This document shows, in pieces, positions 23,277 through 34,991 of a DNA stretch of 64,000 bases (position 1 is the first letter of the stretch; each line of letters opens with the position of its first letter). A program made the translations under genes and the position numbers. The stretch is from NCBI GenBank assembly GCA_009801085.1, contig VNWV01000001.1, positions 3,224,001 to 3,288,000 of the forward strand, in the 5' to 3' direction. Under the pieces are notes generated by a model. That model saw nothing but the letters and a program-made list of their open reading frames with translations. It had not been told where the DNA came from and made no database searches. Source of the DNA: Lasiodiplodia sp. COLG20. Taxonomy: Eukaryota; Ascomycota; Dothideomycetes; Botryosphaeriales; Botryosphaeriaceae.

Positions 23277-24754
23277 ATGGCTGAGACAAGGATTGTTGTC
23301 TTGGGGTAGGTGATCAATGCAAAAACGAGTAAATATGCTAAGACTTGTCTTCAGCGCCGGCGTCATGGGCCTCACGACGGCCTTGGAATTATCCAAGATC
23401 AAGAGCTTCACCGTAACTGTCATTGCAAAGCACATGCCGGGTGACTACGATATCGAATATGCATCACCGTGGGCTGGTGCCAACTCCATACCGTAAGTAT
23501 ACCGGTATATGCGTCATATCCTACAAATTGCCGATTGATGTCCTGCATCAAATTGTTTCAAAAGTTCAACTTTTCGCGAGGAAGATTCTTGCCAGCACAT
23601 TCGTACCAGAGCAGGGGTTAATTGGGTCTCTTTAGCATCGGCGCTCCCAATTCAAATCTTGGAGAGTACGAGAAAAACACCTGGCCCGAGCTCCAACGAC
23701 TAGCCTCCAGTGTGCCTGAGTCTCACATACACTTCCAAGACGCCTACCTGTACAAGCGGTTGAAAGATGCTGGCACTACTGTCGGTGATTGGTTCTCGGA
23801 GTCTATGAAGACCGATCCCTGGTGGAAAGGCTACGTGCCAAACGTAAGTAATTTTCTCTGCCGCTTACATCAAACACGTTTCGTCTCCTGGTTCCTTTAC
23901 GTCTAGTCCACTGAACTACGGGCTGAGCAATTTTCATGTCCTTAGTTCCGAGTTCTCGCCAGAGATGAGCTTCCCGAAGGCATCGACTCAGCCACCGCGT
24001 TTACTTCTATATGCATCAATACAGCTCTATATCTGCCATGGCTTGTCGGTCAATGCCGCAAGAACCATGTGCAGATTCGTCGTGGCATTGTCAAGCACAT
24101 CGCGGAAGCTGCATCATTGCATTGCAGCGGGGAACCTGCCGACATTGTCGTCAACTGCACTGGACTTGCATCTCTCCACTTGGATGGAGTGAGAGATACG
24201 AAGGTGTATCCGGGCCGGGGACAAATTGTGGTTGTGCGAAACGAACCAGGCTACATGCTCAACATATCTGGAGTAGATGATGGTGATGAAGAGGAAACGG
24301 CATATATAATGCAGCGCGCCGATGGTAAGAACATGATACTTCGAAGCCCTTCCTTCAGCCCGATGTTACACCGTTGTATCATTTGACTGAGCTTCAATAA
24401 CTGACGATGTCTGAAGGTGGCGGCACTATCCTTGGTGGATGCTTACAAAAACACAGTTGGGAGTCTCAGCCAGACCCGAATCTTGCACAACGCATCATGA
24501 AAAGAGCAGTCGAGCTCTGCCCCATACTGACCAATGGTAAAGGGCCCGAGGCGCTCAGCATCATCCGACACGGCGTTGGGCTGCGACCAATGCGCGAGGG
24601 CGGTCCGCGGGTAGAAAAGGAGCGCATAGATGGTGGCATCTGGGTAATCCACAATTACGGTCATGGTGGCTACGGTTATCAGACCAGCTACGGTTCTGCA
24701 TACGCTGCAGTGGGGCTGGTAAATGAAATTGTGAAGGCGAAAGCAAATCTTTAG
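23277..24754 (+). CDS. D-amino-acid oxidase (FAD)
   Basis: Five exons (23277-23305, 23355-23492, 23636-23843, 23946-24324, 24417-24754) give 363 residues, the usual DAO length. The first exon is 29 bp and the Rossmann FAD motif VVLGAGVMGL spans its junction. Family blocks: ASPWAGA, EYEKNTWPEL, a SICINTALYLPWL stretch, VVNCTGLAS, GRGQIVVVRNEPG, HGVGLRP and the C-terminal GHGGYGYQTSYGSA. The enzyme oxidises D-amino acids to 2-keto acids, ammonia and H2O2. It ends in ANL, at best a weak PTS1-like tripeptide, so peroxisomal location is possible but not assured. Introns 2 and 3 (143 and 102 bp) are longer than others here. Confidence 0.93.
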
Positions 24755-25355
24755 ATACAGGTAGAGCAAGAGTAGCCGGTGATTCAATTCAAAGCTTCCG
24801 AGCCAAACCCATCATGAAATTGGAGGATCTATTCTGATGCTGGCTTATACGCAGGGAAACCATCTGTTTTAAGAACAAATCGATGCTCGTGTGTCTTTCA
24901 CTAATCGCAGTACAGAATGTGGCCGTAGGGTGTGAAACTATGGAGATGACTCAGAACATGACTGTCGTTAAAGCTCAAGTCCAAGCACGAGGCCATGGCA
25001 AAAACAGTCGCATTTCCTGAGGGTGTGAATGAGTATGACAGCTGACTGAAGAGTGAATTTACCAAAACAATTTACGCACAACTGAGTTTTCTTCTTTCGT
25101 CAACACAACTCAGGCTTCGTACTCATCTCCGAGATCAGTATGGGTAGCAATCATTTCTGTACCTCCTCACTTTAATTTAATATGCTTACTTGCAAAAGAT
25201 ACTGAGAAAATGCATAATTACAAAGAGTAACACCAACTATCAATTTAAAACTACATAGAAAGCATTCAAGCAGGCTTCCAAGTCAGAACAAGCGAAGTCC
25301 CCTACGCAAAAGTAAGACCGCGTATTCATACGGCTCCTAGGCACATTGTTCCGCC
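24755..25355. other. Intergenic region between convergent genes
   Basis: 3' flanks of the D-amino-acid oxidase and of the monooxygenase gene. Nothing recognised. Confidence 0.5.
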
Positions 25356-28027
25356 TCACTCATCGTCTCTCCCTTCCAACTTCGCATCCCTCGCCCAAAC
25401 CCCCTCCCTCCACCACCACAACCCCGTAAACACTGCCGCAGGCCCAACCAGGACCTGCCCACCCAGCACCGCCACCGCTGCCACGAGCGCCTCCTTCGAC
25501 GTCGCCCATCCATTCCTCCGCAGCTCCCACGCACTATACAAACACCAAAGCATCGCCGAAAACGCGGAGAATGCAAAGTCAAATTTCAAGAACACAAACA
25601 GATGCTCCTCAAACGACGGCGCCGACTGGACGTTCAGCGGGTTCGGTAAGCCGCCAAAGACATTGGCAAAGGCGACCGACGGCAGCGACGAAAGCGCCAC
25701 ATACGCCACAACCGCAACATGCACAGTAGCGCACAGCCAAAATGCAACGCCATACGCGCGCCGAAGTGGCTGCACGTCCGCCTTCGCGTACATGTCGAAC
25801 GGGGTCGGCTTGCTGACCGCCTCGATGGCCCGCTTTCCGGCGTAGGTCAGGGCGCTAACCCAGAGCGGCGAGGGCTGCCAAAAGGCGATCAGGGATTGCA
25901 GGGTATTCGCGTTGCCGTAGGGAAGGAACATCAAGATGGTTGGGACAACATAGCCAAGCAGTGCCGCCGGGAGGATGGTGTGCGCGACGGCTGTGGGGAC
26001 GGGGCGGCCGGCGGCTCGGGTGTAGAGCGTGCGAGAGGTGGTCCAGACGGAGAGGAGGAAATAGAGGGGGGCGATGACGCCGATGCCTTGAAGTTGGGAG
26101 GCTAGGCCAAAAATGAAGGGTCTGTATTAGGTAGGATATGTTAGCTCAGGGTACCTTTTTCAATTTGGTGATGCACGGGCTGCTCTTACAGGGAGACCAA
26201 TGTGGCAGTGTTTGCACGGCGATAGCTCTCGACGGTCCAAATCAGGATGAATGGGAAAAAGCTGCTGAGCAGGTACACAAATTGCAGTGGATGGGCCGGG
26301 TCTGGCCCGGAACAGGAGTCGCTGAAGCTTGCCACAATGAACTTGAGGATATCATCGATTGCCGGTAGGCCTGTATACACGGCCTTCAATAAGGCGCCAT
26401 CGAAAGCCGTATATTTTCCAAGGAGGTCGAAGTCCAGCCACATGGCTTTCTTGGCAACGACGAGGAGAATGGCGAAGATAGAAGCGGCAATTGCCTTGGA
26501 AATTTGCCCGCCGCCAAGTAGTTTCGCTGGGCGTTCGTCATGGCACGGCTCAAACCGGGGCCTTTTGGGCATGGGAAACATAGGTAAGCGCTCTCCGGTA
26601 AGTGCTCCGTTGGCGAAATGCTCGAATGTTCCTTCCATGCCTCCGAGTGGGATGACATGGTTTGCCAGAAATTCAAGCAAAGGTGTTTCCAAAGCCATCA
26701 GGCTCTGCTGCTTGTGTCCAGCATCCACCATTCCTACCAATCGATCGCGGCGGCGGTCTTGAGTTTTCTGGAACGCCGCAGTTATGTCTGCATCTGAAGG
26801 CCTCGTTTTCTCCGGCAGTGCCTTAAGCATGGTAACGAGTTCGGTAGCGAGTGTTGCGGCGCTCTCGATCGCACTGTTGCCTCCTTGACCCGATATGGGG
26901 TTGAACTTGGAACGGTCAGCCGGTTTTACTCTGAGCCGAATGGCTGCCACTCACTTTATGTGCTGCATCACCGATAGTGATGATCCTTTTAAAGAAGAAT
27001 TTGCTGAAGACAAACTCCGGAAGCGCTGTCAGAATGGCGGAGTAGTTGTTCTTGTAGAGATCTCCGAAGGTGACGTTCTCTACAATAGGGTCATTCCAGT
27101 ATTTCTCTGCGACAGCTTTCTTCTCTTCCTCGCTGAAACGGCGTGGAATTTCATTTTCCATGCCATGCAGCGTCTTTTCGTTCTTCACGAAGAGGAACCA
27201 GTAGATACGGCCTCCCGGGCCATCAACAACCAAATAGCTGTGGTCGTGGCCAGCCACAGAATGCGACGAAAATCTGGCGAAGCCCGGAACAGGATTGGAG
27301 ATACCGAACATGCAGGTGTAATCGCAGGGCACGTCTTGACCAGTTAGTAACATCCGAATAAATTGGTTGGGGTTCATTGACTTACCCGTCTGATCCGATT
27401 TGGGGAAGTAGGCAGGGGAAAGTTCATCGCCGAGACGCCACATCTCTTTCCTGACTGTGCTGTGGATACCGTCTGCGCCAACAAGAATGTCTCCTGTGTA
27501 CGTCGAGCCATCTTTGGTAGTAACCTGTACGCCAGATTCTAAAGGAGTAACCTGTAGTACCCGCTTGTCCAATAGGACTTTGGATTTGTCGCGGAGATGG
27601 TCGTAGAACACTTCGAGGGCCATTTGACGGTCAACAAAAACCGGCTCGTAGCCATGTCTGGAGGGCTACGTTAGTTACCAAAGCTCTACCGGATTCGCCT
27701 TCAAGTTTGGGTTCAGACAAACCTTGCAGTAAAGTGCTCGCCAGCCAACTCGATCTTGCTGAGAGGAACGCCTTTTGGAGACTTGAAATAAAGATCTGCC
27801 ATCCCGCCCTTGTCTAGCCTCGCATGCAGGTCATCATAGCACCCAATTTGGTCGAGAATGCGGCATCCGTTGGGGAAGAAGCCGATGCTTGCTCCAACTT
27901 GAGGGGCGATCTCCGGGTGAGCTTCGAGGACCAAGAAGTCGATATCGAGTTTTTCCAAAGTAATAGCAAGGACAAGCCCGGCTATACTGCCGCCTGCTAT
28001 CAGGACCTTGAAGTTGTGGGTAGTCAT
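25356..28027 (-). CDS. FAD-dependent monooxygenase fused to a polytopic membrane domain
   Basis: Five exons (28027-27723, 27657-27386, 27334-26955, 26905-26190, 26121-25356) give 812 residues. The first 420 or so form a PaxM-type flavin monooxygenase: [11 protein letters not shown]ossmann motif near residue 12, DG motif in [17 protein letters not shown], and the GD motif [10 protein letters not shown] continuing into [15 protein letters not shown]. From about residue 435 the protein changes character and shows about eight hydrophobic segments, for example [38 protein letters not shown] and a C-terminal [18 protein letters not shown]. PaxM-like enzymes epoxidise prenyl chains in meroterpenoid and indole-diterpene pathways, and integral-membrane cyclases act next; a fused epoxidase-cyclase is an attractive reading but unproven. 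The 51-bp intron at 27335-27385 is in frame and stop-free. Confidence 0.85.
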
Positions 28028-29192
28028 TATAGGGTTTCCGTGGTTGAAACCCACGGAGGTCGTGCAGCAAAAACGCGAGAAGTCAGTTGAGTGATGCAAA
28101 TCCAATTTGGGGGGTTGCCAGGTAGATAAAGAGCCATATACATTAATATACAGCAAGTATGCTCAAGTTCTAACAGTGCTGACGCGGTGATTGACGTTGT
28201 TGCTACTTCAATAGGAGGATGCTTGGGTCCGTGGAGCACGGGCTCAGCGGGTCGCGCATGCGTCCGGTTATTGCCGCATTTCACCGGCTTCTCACCGACT
28301 TCGTCCGGACTTCCGGTGGGTTAAATCCCGGCATGTTGTGGCTATGCAAGCATGAGGAAATGGATTGACCTATGAGATCGCTCGCTTGAAGCGGTTCGAA
28401 CCGGGAAGTCATCCGGTCCGGTACGTTGGTTTCCGGCCCGGATGATCTGACAGAAGCCACTCGGGAGCCGAGAGCTGTCCTGGACCCCTGCATAGAGCTG
28501 CGGTGGAGCGGGCCGTGGCCGGCAAGCCTCACGCCTCACGGTCTAGGCATGTGAGTATATTCAAAGGCTCTACCGCAGCTCTATGCAGGGGTCCAGGACA
28601 GCTCTCGGCTCCCGAGTGGCTTCTGTCAGATCATCCGGGCCGGAAACTGTTTGTCGAACGACTATTCTTAAAATGAAAGATTCCTTGAAGAATTCAGCAT
28701 TGGGCCCCGCTATGTCCAGGGAGTACGGTGGAACAGTATGATGTGAATGGACTAAGAAAGGAAAATATTTGGCGTCACGTACACAGTGTTAGTGCTGTCG
28801 TTTTTCAATAACAGCTGGCAGATCACCGGTGTTGAGACGAACTGATGAAGTGTTTGGTCTCCAGCATCAGAATCGGGGTCAGCGTACAAAACTGACTCAT
28901 GCATCAGTATTAGACAAGAGCGCTAAAGACCGTGGCTTATATGCGAGAACTATTGCATCTATTTTCAATTTTCTCTGGCGCGGCTACTCAACAATCCTTC
29001 TAATGATGCAACGCAACCTGGATAGAATTCAGCCACATCATTTATTATAAATCCGCATCACGTACAGAATAAGTCTGCTTATGTCATCGGCCCTTTACCC
29101 CGCACGAGCTAAGCTTCAAGGACGTCGCACCATGACCTCTCCATCCTCAAAAAATCCATGCGTTTCTCCTTTCATCCCATATTGGACCCACG
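28028..29192. other. Intergenic region with a large perfect inverted repeat
   Basis: Lies between the divergent monooxygenase and HET genes. No gene called; contains the inverted repeat at 28429-28647. Confidence 0.6.
28429..28647. repeat. Perfect 76-bp inverted repeat with 67-bp spacer
   Basis: Arm 28429-28504 is the exact reverse complement of 28572-28647 (76 of 76 bases by my alignment). The spacer is 28505-28571. Arms begin GTTTCCGGCCCGG and end AGAGCTGCGGT. A transcript would fold into a long hairpin. No coding frame or known transposon ends are seen. Confidence 0.9.
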
Positions 29193-31580
29193 ATGCCGAA
29201 GAGATTAGCCTTCCTCTCAAATCTTCGAGATAGAATTGCAGATTCCCATTTGCCGTCATCGATCCGCAAACATGGCAGATCCTTGACCAAAACCGATAGC
29301 ATTTCTTCCACTGGGGGGTGCAACCACTGCAACGCTTTCATACGCATGCTCAATGAGGAGCTTTGGCAAGAACACCACCAGGGTTTACGAACAGAGATAC
29401 GGTTTTCTTCGAAGTCAGATTGCAGCATTTGTTCTACCATCCGCCAAAGCTTCCGGCAAGCACATGGAGAGTCCGCAGCGCAATTTGCAGAAACGGAAAC
29501 TTTCCTCCTTGATAGCATATCGCCGATGATGGGAATGGATGTCTATTTTCTATGGCCGGCGATGCACAAAGAAAATCTGAGGAGAAAAGGTATCTACCTT
29601 CTGCCGCTCGACGTTCCGGATGGCCAGCCTCCTGGCCGTCTTGTTGATCCGAAGGCAGTCGATCTCCACCTGGTCCAACGGTGGATCCACTGTTGTGACC
29701 AATGGCACGCCGAGACTTGCCACTCCGCCTACCAACACGAGCTTGATGGGGTGGGACTGCTCCGGGTGGTCGATGTGCAGAGGCAATGTCTTGCATACAT
29801 TGAGCCAGGCTCGCGCTATCTTGCACTGAGCTACGTGTGGGGACGCGTCGAAACGCTGCAGACAACACGGAAGAACCTGGAACAGCTCGAACAAGACGGT
29901 GCCTTGTCTTCAGGGAAGCACGTAATCCCGCGAACTATCCGTGACGCCATTGAAGTGGTATCGAAAATTGGCGAGCGATACCTCTGGATCGATGCCCTGT
30001 GCATCATCCAGGACAAAGACTCTGACGAGAAACCGGTTCTCCTGAGACAGATGGACAAGATCTACGGAAATGCTTATGTCACTATCGTTGCAGCCGTGGG
30101 GGACAACGCAGATGCTGGGTTGCCTGGTGTCTGTAGCGACCATCCTCGGATTATCCCACAGTCTGCGCTATCATATGGTGACGGTCGGCGCTTGGCCATT
30201 TCACAATCACCTTTCGAGCACACGCTTGGACAGCACTACGATGAGGCAAGATGCACTTGTGTGTGGAACAAACGGGCGTGGACTCTACAGGAGCGGCTTC
30301 TTTCCCGTCGAAAATTGATCTTTCTCGAGGAAGGCGTTCATTTCAACTGCCACAGCATGACATGGACTGAAGACATCGCGGCCGAGACAGAAGAGACGAT
30401 ACGGCACTTTCAGATGTTCGACTTCGAAGGCGTCACGGACGAAGACCGTTGGTTCTCAGGTATCAGTCGGAAAGGAAGCCGTCCGAGAAAAAAGGAAGAA
30501 TACACGGTGCCTGGTCCCGAAGCCACCCTTCCTAGTTTTGTAGACTATTGCAACCTCGTCTCCAACCACTTGCACAGAGAAATATCATTCGAGGAAGACA
30601 TCCTCAACGCTTTCCAGGGTATATTGAGCAGCTTGGGCCACTCCTTCGGCTCTTTCCACTACGGGCTCCCCGAGACATTTTTTACCTTGGGTCTACTTTG
30701 GCAACCGAGTGACTTCTGTAGGCGCCGAGTCAAGACCGCAACTAAGGATGCTCTCTCGGAAATTCCATCATGGTCCTGGGCCGGTTGGGTTTGCAATGTC
30801 GACATCGCGCATTGGACGGCCGCTTGCGACTACGTCGTGCATCAAGACATCGCGCGGAGTTATCGCACTACTCCAACGACCACATTTTCCTCGCCCTTGG
30901 CCGGCACAGAAGCACAGATTGAGAAATATCCCTTCCAAATACTGGACGACAGGATGCAGTACAGGTCAGTCGCTGACGAGCCTCCAAGCGAGTCGACAGA
31001 TGATTTGCCGGATGGATGGGAGCGCGGAAACGTGAAGGAACACACGTATCTCGGCCGCCAGCGCTTTGCTGACTTTTGGCATCATTCTGATCCCGGAATG
31101 CGGTTCCTGTATCCCGTCCCTACCTTATCAGCTTCACATACTACCAAGCTATCAGTTCAGCAGCGAAGCCGTTCTACGGTCCTGCACTTCCGCTCAGAGA
31201 CAGCAACGTTTAAGGTCTCGCCCAGTGCGCACAACTATGGCAGTCGCCGAAATGCTGCATCGATTCTTGATTCTGATGGACAGTGGTGCGGAATTGCTAT
31301 CCTACACTACAAGCCATTGGAGTGCGACTCGCCGGCAGAGATTGAAAGGAAGTTTGTGAAGATCTCACAAGGTGAGATTTTTGCAGCGTGTGTTGAAGAA
31401 GATGTTTTTCCAGAAGCGCGCTTTGTTCGGTTTTGGGGCTCACCGGAATGGTACAGATATGTGAATATTATCATGGTAGAGCAGCGAGAGAGCTTGATGG
31501 AGAGAGTGGCGGTGGGCCGAATTCGTGAAGATGTGTGGTTATCTGTCAGACAAGGCTCTGAAGATATTTATTTAACGTAA
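29193..31580 (+). CDS. HET-domain protein
   Basis: Single exon, 795 residues, ATG at 29193 in context ACGATGCCG. An N-terminal region of about 190 residues has paired cysteines (CNHCNAF, CSICSTIRQSF). The HET domain follows at about 205-360: YLALSYVWG, IPRTIRDAIEVVSKIGERYL, then LWIDALCIIQD, the QMDKIYGNAYVTIVAA block and, further on, WNKRAWTLQERLLSRR. The long C-terminal part has SWSWAGW, common after HET domains of this subfamily. Likely role is non-self recognition or cell death after hyphal fusion; untested for most members. It is of a different subfamily from the HET gene at 3.2-4.9 kb. Confidence 0.93.
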   Translation: MPKRLAFLSNLRDRIADSHLPSSIRKHGRSLTKTDSISSTGGCNHCNAFIRMLNEELWQEHHQGLRTEIRFSSKSDCSICSTIRQSFRQAHGESAAQFAETETFLLDSISPMMGMDVYFLWPAMHKENLRRKGIYLLPLDVPDGQPPGRLVDPKAVDLHLVQRWIHCCDQWHAETCHSAYQHELDGVGLLRVVDVQRQCLAYIEPGSRYLALSYVWGRVETLQTTRKNLEQLEQDGALSSGKHVIPRTIRDAIEVVSKIGERYLWIDALCIIQDKDSDEKPVLLRQMDKIYGNAYVTIVAAVGDNADAGLPGVCSDHPRIIPQSALSYGDGRRLAISQSPFEHTLGQHYDEARCTCVWNKRAWTLQERLLSRRKLIFLEEGVHFNCHSMTWTEDIAAETEETIRHFQMFDFEGVTDEDRWFSGISRKGSRPRKKEEYTVPGPEATLPSFVDYCNLVSNHLHREISFEEDILNAFQGILSSLGHSFGSFHYGLPETFFTLGLLWQPSDFCRRRVKTATKDALSEIPSWSWAGWVCNVDIAHWTAACDYVVHQDIARSYRTTPTTTFSSPLAGTEAQIEKYPFQILDDRMQYRSVADEPPSESTDDLPDGWERGNVKEHTYLGRQRFADFWHHSDPGMRFLYPVPTLSASHTTKLSVQQRSRSTVLHFRSETATFKVSPSAHNYGSRRNAASILDSDGQWCGIAILHYKPLECDSPAEIERKFVKISQGEIFAACVEEDVFPEARFVRFWGSPEWYRYVNIIMVEQRESLMERVAVGRIREDVWLSVRQGSEDIYLT

Positions 31581-31963
31581 TACCATCTGCTTCATGTAGA
31601 CTGAAAGGATGTAGATATGTGTGATTGCACCCTACCAAAGATTAATGTGTCTCATCCGCTAGTAGGGTCATTCTTTGCTTTCGCGAACATGGCAGTGTAG
31701 GTAGCCTCAGGCTCGCTGCACTGGCTACTTCCAGAAATAGCTTTCACTGTCACTATCCACGAACACTGGGGCGCATTGGAGATGAAATGATAAGCAGCAA
31801 AAGTATTCTCAATTAAAAGCAAGCTCAGAATGTCGGCAAACCAAAGCGGCCCAACGATCCCGACCCAAAGAAAAGAAAAGATATCGCTTTGAATGGCCCC
31901 GCCCAGTGCAGTCGCTGCGCTTCACGGCACGAGCCCAAGCCAACAAGAGTCACAATGAGACGC
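31581..31963. other. Intergenic region between convergent genes
   Basis: 3' flanks of the HET gene and of the polygalacturonase gene; nothing recognised. Confidence 0.5.
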
Positions 31964-33135
31964 TTAGCAAGAGATGCCAGAGCCGCTGGGGATGTTGGAG
32001 CACTTGGTGCTGGTCTTGCCGCCAGTGACGCTGATACCAGATCCAGTCCATCCAGAGCAGGCTCCCTTGGCGCAGAGGATGTAGATGTCAGTGCCAGAGG
32101 ACTTGACGGTACCCTTGATGTTCTTGAGGGTGAGGTCAGTGATCGGGACGCCGCTGGTAGGGGTACCAGTGGGGGAGCCGTTCTCGTAATCCTGCTCAAT
32201 GACAATGCCGTACTTGGCAATGTTGCTGAGGGTGATGCCGGAGTAGGTGACGCCTGGAGTGAAGAGTGTTAGCGGTGGGTGATCTTTGTGGGGAATTTCG
32301 GGGGTTGCAGTCACTTACCGGACACGGAACCGGTGGCGCCGGACACGGTCTTGATACGAACACCGTTGTCGGAGTTCTTGATCGTGCAGTTCGTAACGGT
32401 GACGCCCTTGACGGTGTTGTCGGAACGGCCGCCAACGGAGCCGATCGAAATACCGTGACCGCCGGAGCAGGTGTTGCCGGTGAACTTGATGTTGGTACCG
32501 GAGTTCACAGCCAGGCAGTCATCCTGGTTCTGGATGTTCGAGTTGGAGATGGTGATATCCGTGGACGAACCGACGTCGAAGGCGTCAGTGTTGTGGCCGC
32601 CAGCGGAGTCACCGGCCGAGTTGTCGATGGTAATCGAATCCAGAGTAAGTCCGGAGGAGCTGTTGATCGAAAAGCCCTGAACAGGCGTGTTCTTAACGTT
32701 CAGGCCCTTGATCGAAGAAGTGCCCTTCAGGCTGTGGGCGTAGAAGAACTTGGGCTTGGTCTTGCCGCCGTTGCTGCCCTTGCTGTCCCACCACTTGGCA
32801 CCGTTACCGTCGATGACGTGGCCGGAGGCACCGGACACCTGGATGTTGGTGCCAGAGACGGAAATGAGAGGGCCCTCCCACTCCTTGTAACCGAAGGAGG
32901 TGGTGCCCTGGAAAACAACGCTGGTGCCCGACTTCAGGCCAGTGAGATCGAGCGTGGTGCCGGCAGGAACAGCAATGTTGTTCAGGGTGATGGTGGTGCA
33001 AGAGGTCTTGCCCTTGATGGCAGAGGCAGCGTCGGTGAAAGTGCAGCTGGCGCGCTCGGCGAGCTCAGTGGGGGCAGCAGCAACGCAGGCAACGCCGACG
33101 CCGGCGCCGGCAAGGAGGGTGGAAACCTTGACCAT
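31964..33135 (-). CDS. Secreted endopolygalacturonase (GH28)
   Basis: Two exons (33135-32319, 32253-31964; 65-bp intron) give 368 residues, the usual fungal endo-PG size. A signal peptide occupies about residues 1-20 and a short propeptide ends at ER (27-28). All GH28 catalytic residues are present: D184 in NTDAFD, D205 and D206 in [12 protein letters not shown]227 in [10 protein letters not shown]260 and K262 in RIKT. The enzyme hydrolyses alpha-1,4-galacturonan in pectin outside the cell. Cysteines typical of the fold are kept (including the terminal ones), and codon usage is strongly biased (AAC, ATC, GGC), suggesting high expression. A consensus TATA box lies about 110 bp upstream. Confidence 0.97.
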
Positions 33136-34991
33136 TTTGAAGGTTGAAAGAATGTAGTGAGTGAATGTAGTATGTGCAAGAACAAAGCGAAGGAAGGAGT
33201 GCGATGATGGGAAAAACAAGACTTCTGGGCGCCTTGGAACTCGACTTATATAGCACCACGGCTCCTCGAGAACCTGAGGCCATCCGCATCTGTGACGGAA
33301 GCTAAGATTGCTAAGAGGTGATGCGCACAGGGGTTGCTGCTAGGCGTTTGAAAGTAGGGTTAAACGTGCTATCACCAGTCTTAGCGAGATGCTCTAGAAC
33401 CCTGGCGCAGAGCGCCCACAGACTGCGACTCAGAGAACGTCGCGGACGGCCGTATAGGCTGTGGCGGCGTCCAGGCGACCGAAATGGCCCCGCACGTGTC
33501 TGTATACTGCATGCTGCCATGCTTTGGCAGCAGAAACTCCATTACAGATGGACGATATCATGTGGAGTGCCGTCAAGCTTCGCATGAGAAGCTTGGCCTT
33601 CTTCTGCAGCTGCTTGGCATATGGGGAAAGGCGATCGCATGAGGGGAACCGATGGAGTTCCCAAACACCATCCATGGTGGAAACAGGGGCAGCGGCGCAG
33701 CTACCGTAAGGGGAATGGGAGTGCCGCGGCGAAACAAATTCCGGGGGCCAATACGAGATTTGGTGGCTTCGATGCAAGCGAGCGGAGTTAATCCGAGCGG
33801 GGCGGGGCGGCGGACTCCTGTGTTTTGGCGGCGGACGTTTCCATCTGCCGCTCAGGCCCACCAAATAGAGCCGAAATGAGGCGGCAGTTCGATCAACTTG
33901 AAACACCAACCCGCGGGAATTTTTCCGGGCCTCTCACAACACTATTGCCTGACCACTGTTTCGCCGTGACGTTACTTGTTTGCATCGCTGCCGTCGAACC
34001 ACCTTCTATTTCCGGTGCCAGACACCCATGTCCCTCACCGCTAAGCATTCATCCGTGCTCCGGGGCCATCTACAAACGTACCACGTCCGCAGCCACTCTA
34101 GCTTATTGAAGAGCCGCATCAATAGGGGCTGTGTAGGGCGCCTGGTGTAGGGACGGAAGTTGGCGGCAATACACTCGCATTCAACAGAGTACCAGGGGTG
34201 TCTGCAATGCAAAATAGATCCAAGCAGTGGATCCATCAACAGCTCACTGACGGTTTCGAATGATTCACAGACTCGTCCGCTTTCTTCCGCATGTGGCTTC
34301 TTGAGTCGGATACAACAGACACGAGAAACAAAGAGTGTAGGCGTGGAACCAGGCCCGAATACCCGTACGAATGCTAAGGTTGAGCTCAATTTTTCCGCGC
34401 CGTCATATTGCGGGGTAGCGTGACCACAGCCACGGCGAAGTGGCTTCCCGTCTTGGCCGGCACTGCCAAATAGTATTAGCAACCATACTGTGCCGGCAAA
34501 TGATAATGCGTGGGCAGCATCACTTGTCGTGATAGTAAGCTGCGTGGTGGGGTCAGGTGCGCACGGTCGTCAGATCATCGTATGCAGGGTCAAGGGTAGG
34601 TACAAAAGCTTATCGATATGCATGTCGGCGATTAATCCGGTGGGCCACTTTTAATCAGCGACTGTTTGGACATCGGCATGCCAGAGGTCGAAACTGACCA
34701 GTGCATTCTCCCTCTAGAAGTAGGGGGGAGTGGTTGCTCTGGCATCACAAAAGTAGCGGTGTAGCCTTCTTCGTTCACGATGGGGTGGGAAAAAGCTGCA
34801 TTTATCCGATGGTCCACGATAACTAATAGCTGCTTACCCATCCAACCGGTGATTGACTTGACAAGAATAGAAACATTCAACTCGTCCATTCAGCAGAAAG
34901 GAGTGGAAGCTTCTTGTACCTGAATGAGTTGATACAAGAAGCGTGCGAACCTGAGCAAGAAGCCCTCTTCCAACCAGCCAAAAGTCCCACC
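33136..34991. other. Intergenic region, about 1.9 kb
   Basis: Polygalacturonase promoter at the left edge. Several open frames exist on both strands but none shows family features or splice logic. Confidence 0.5.
33245..33252 (-). promoter_or_regulatory. TATA box of the polygalacturonase gene
   Basis: TATATAAG on the minus strand, about 110 bp upstream of the ATG at 33135. Confidence 0.6.

Noticed and set aside
32266..33147. Plus-strand open frame of 293 codons opposite the polygalacturonase
   Set aside because: Shadow produced by the strong codon bias of the GH28 gene; Gly/Val/Ala-rich with no family features.
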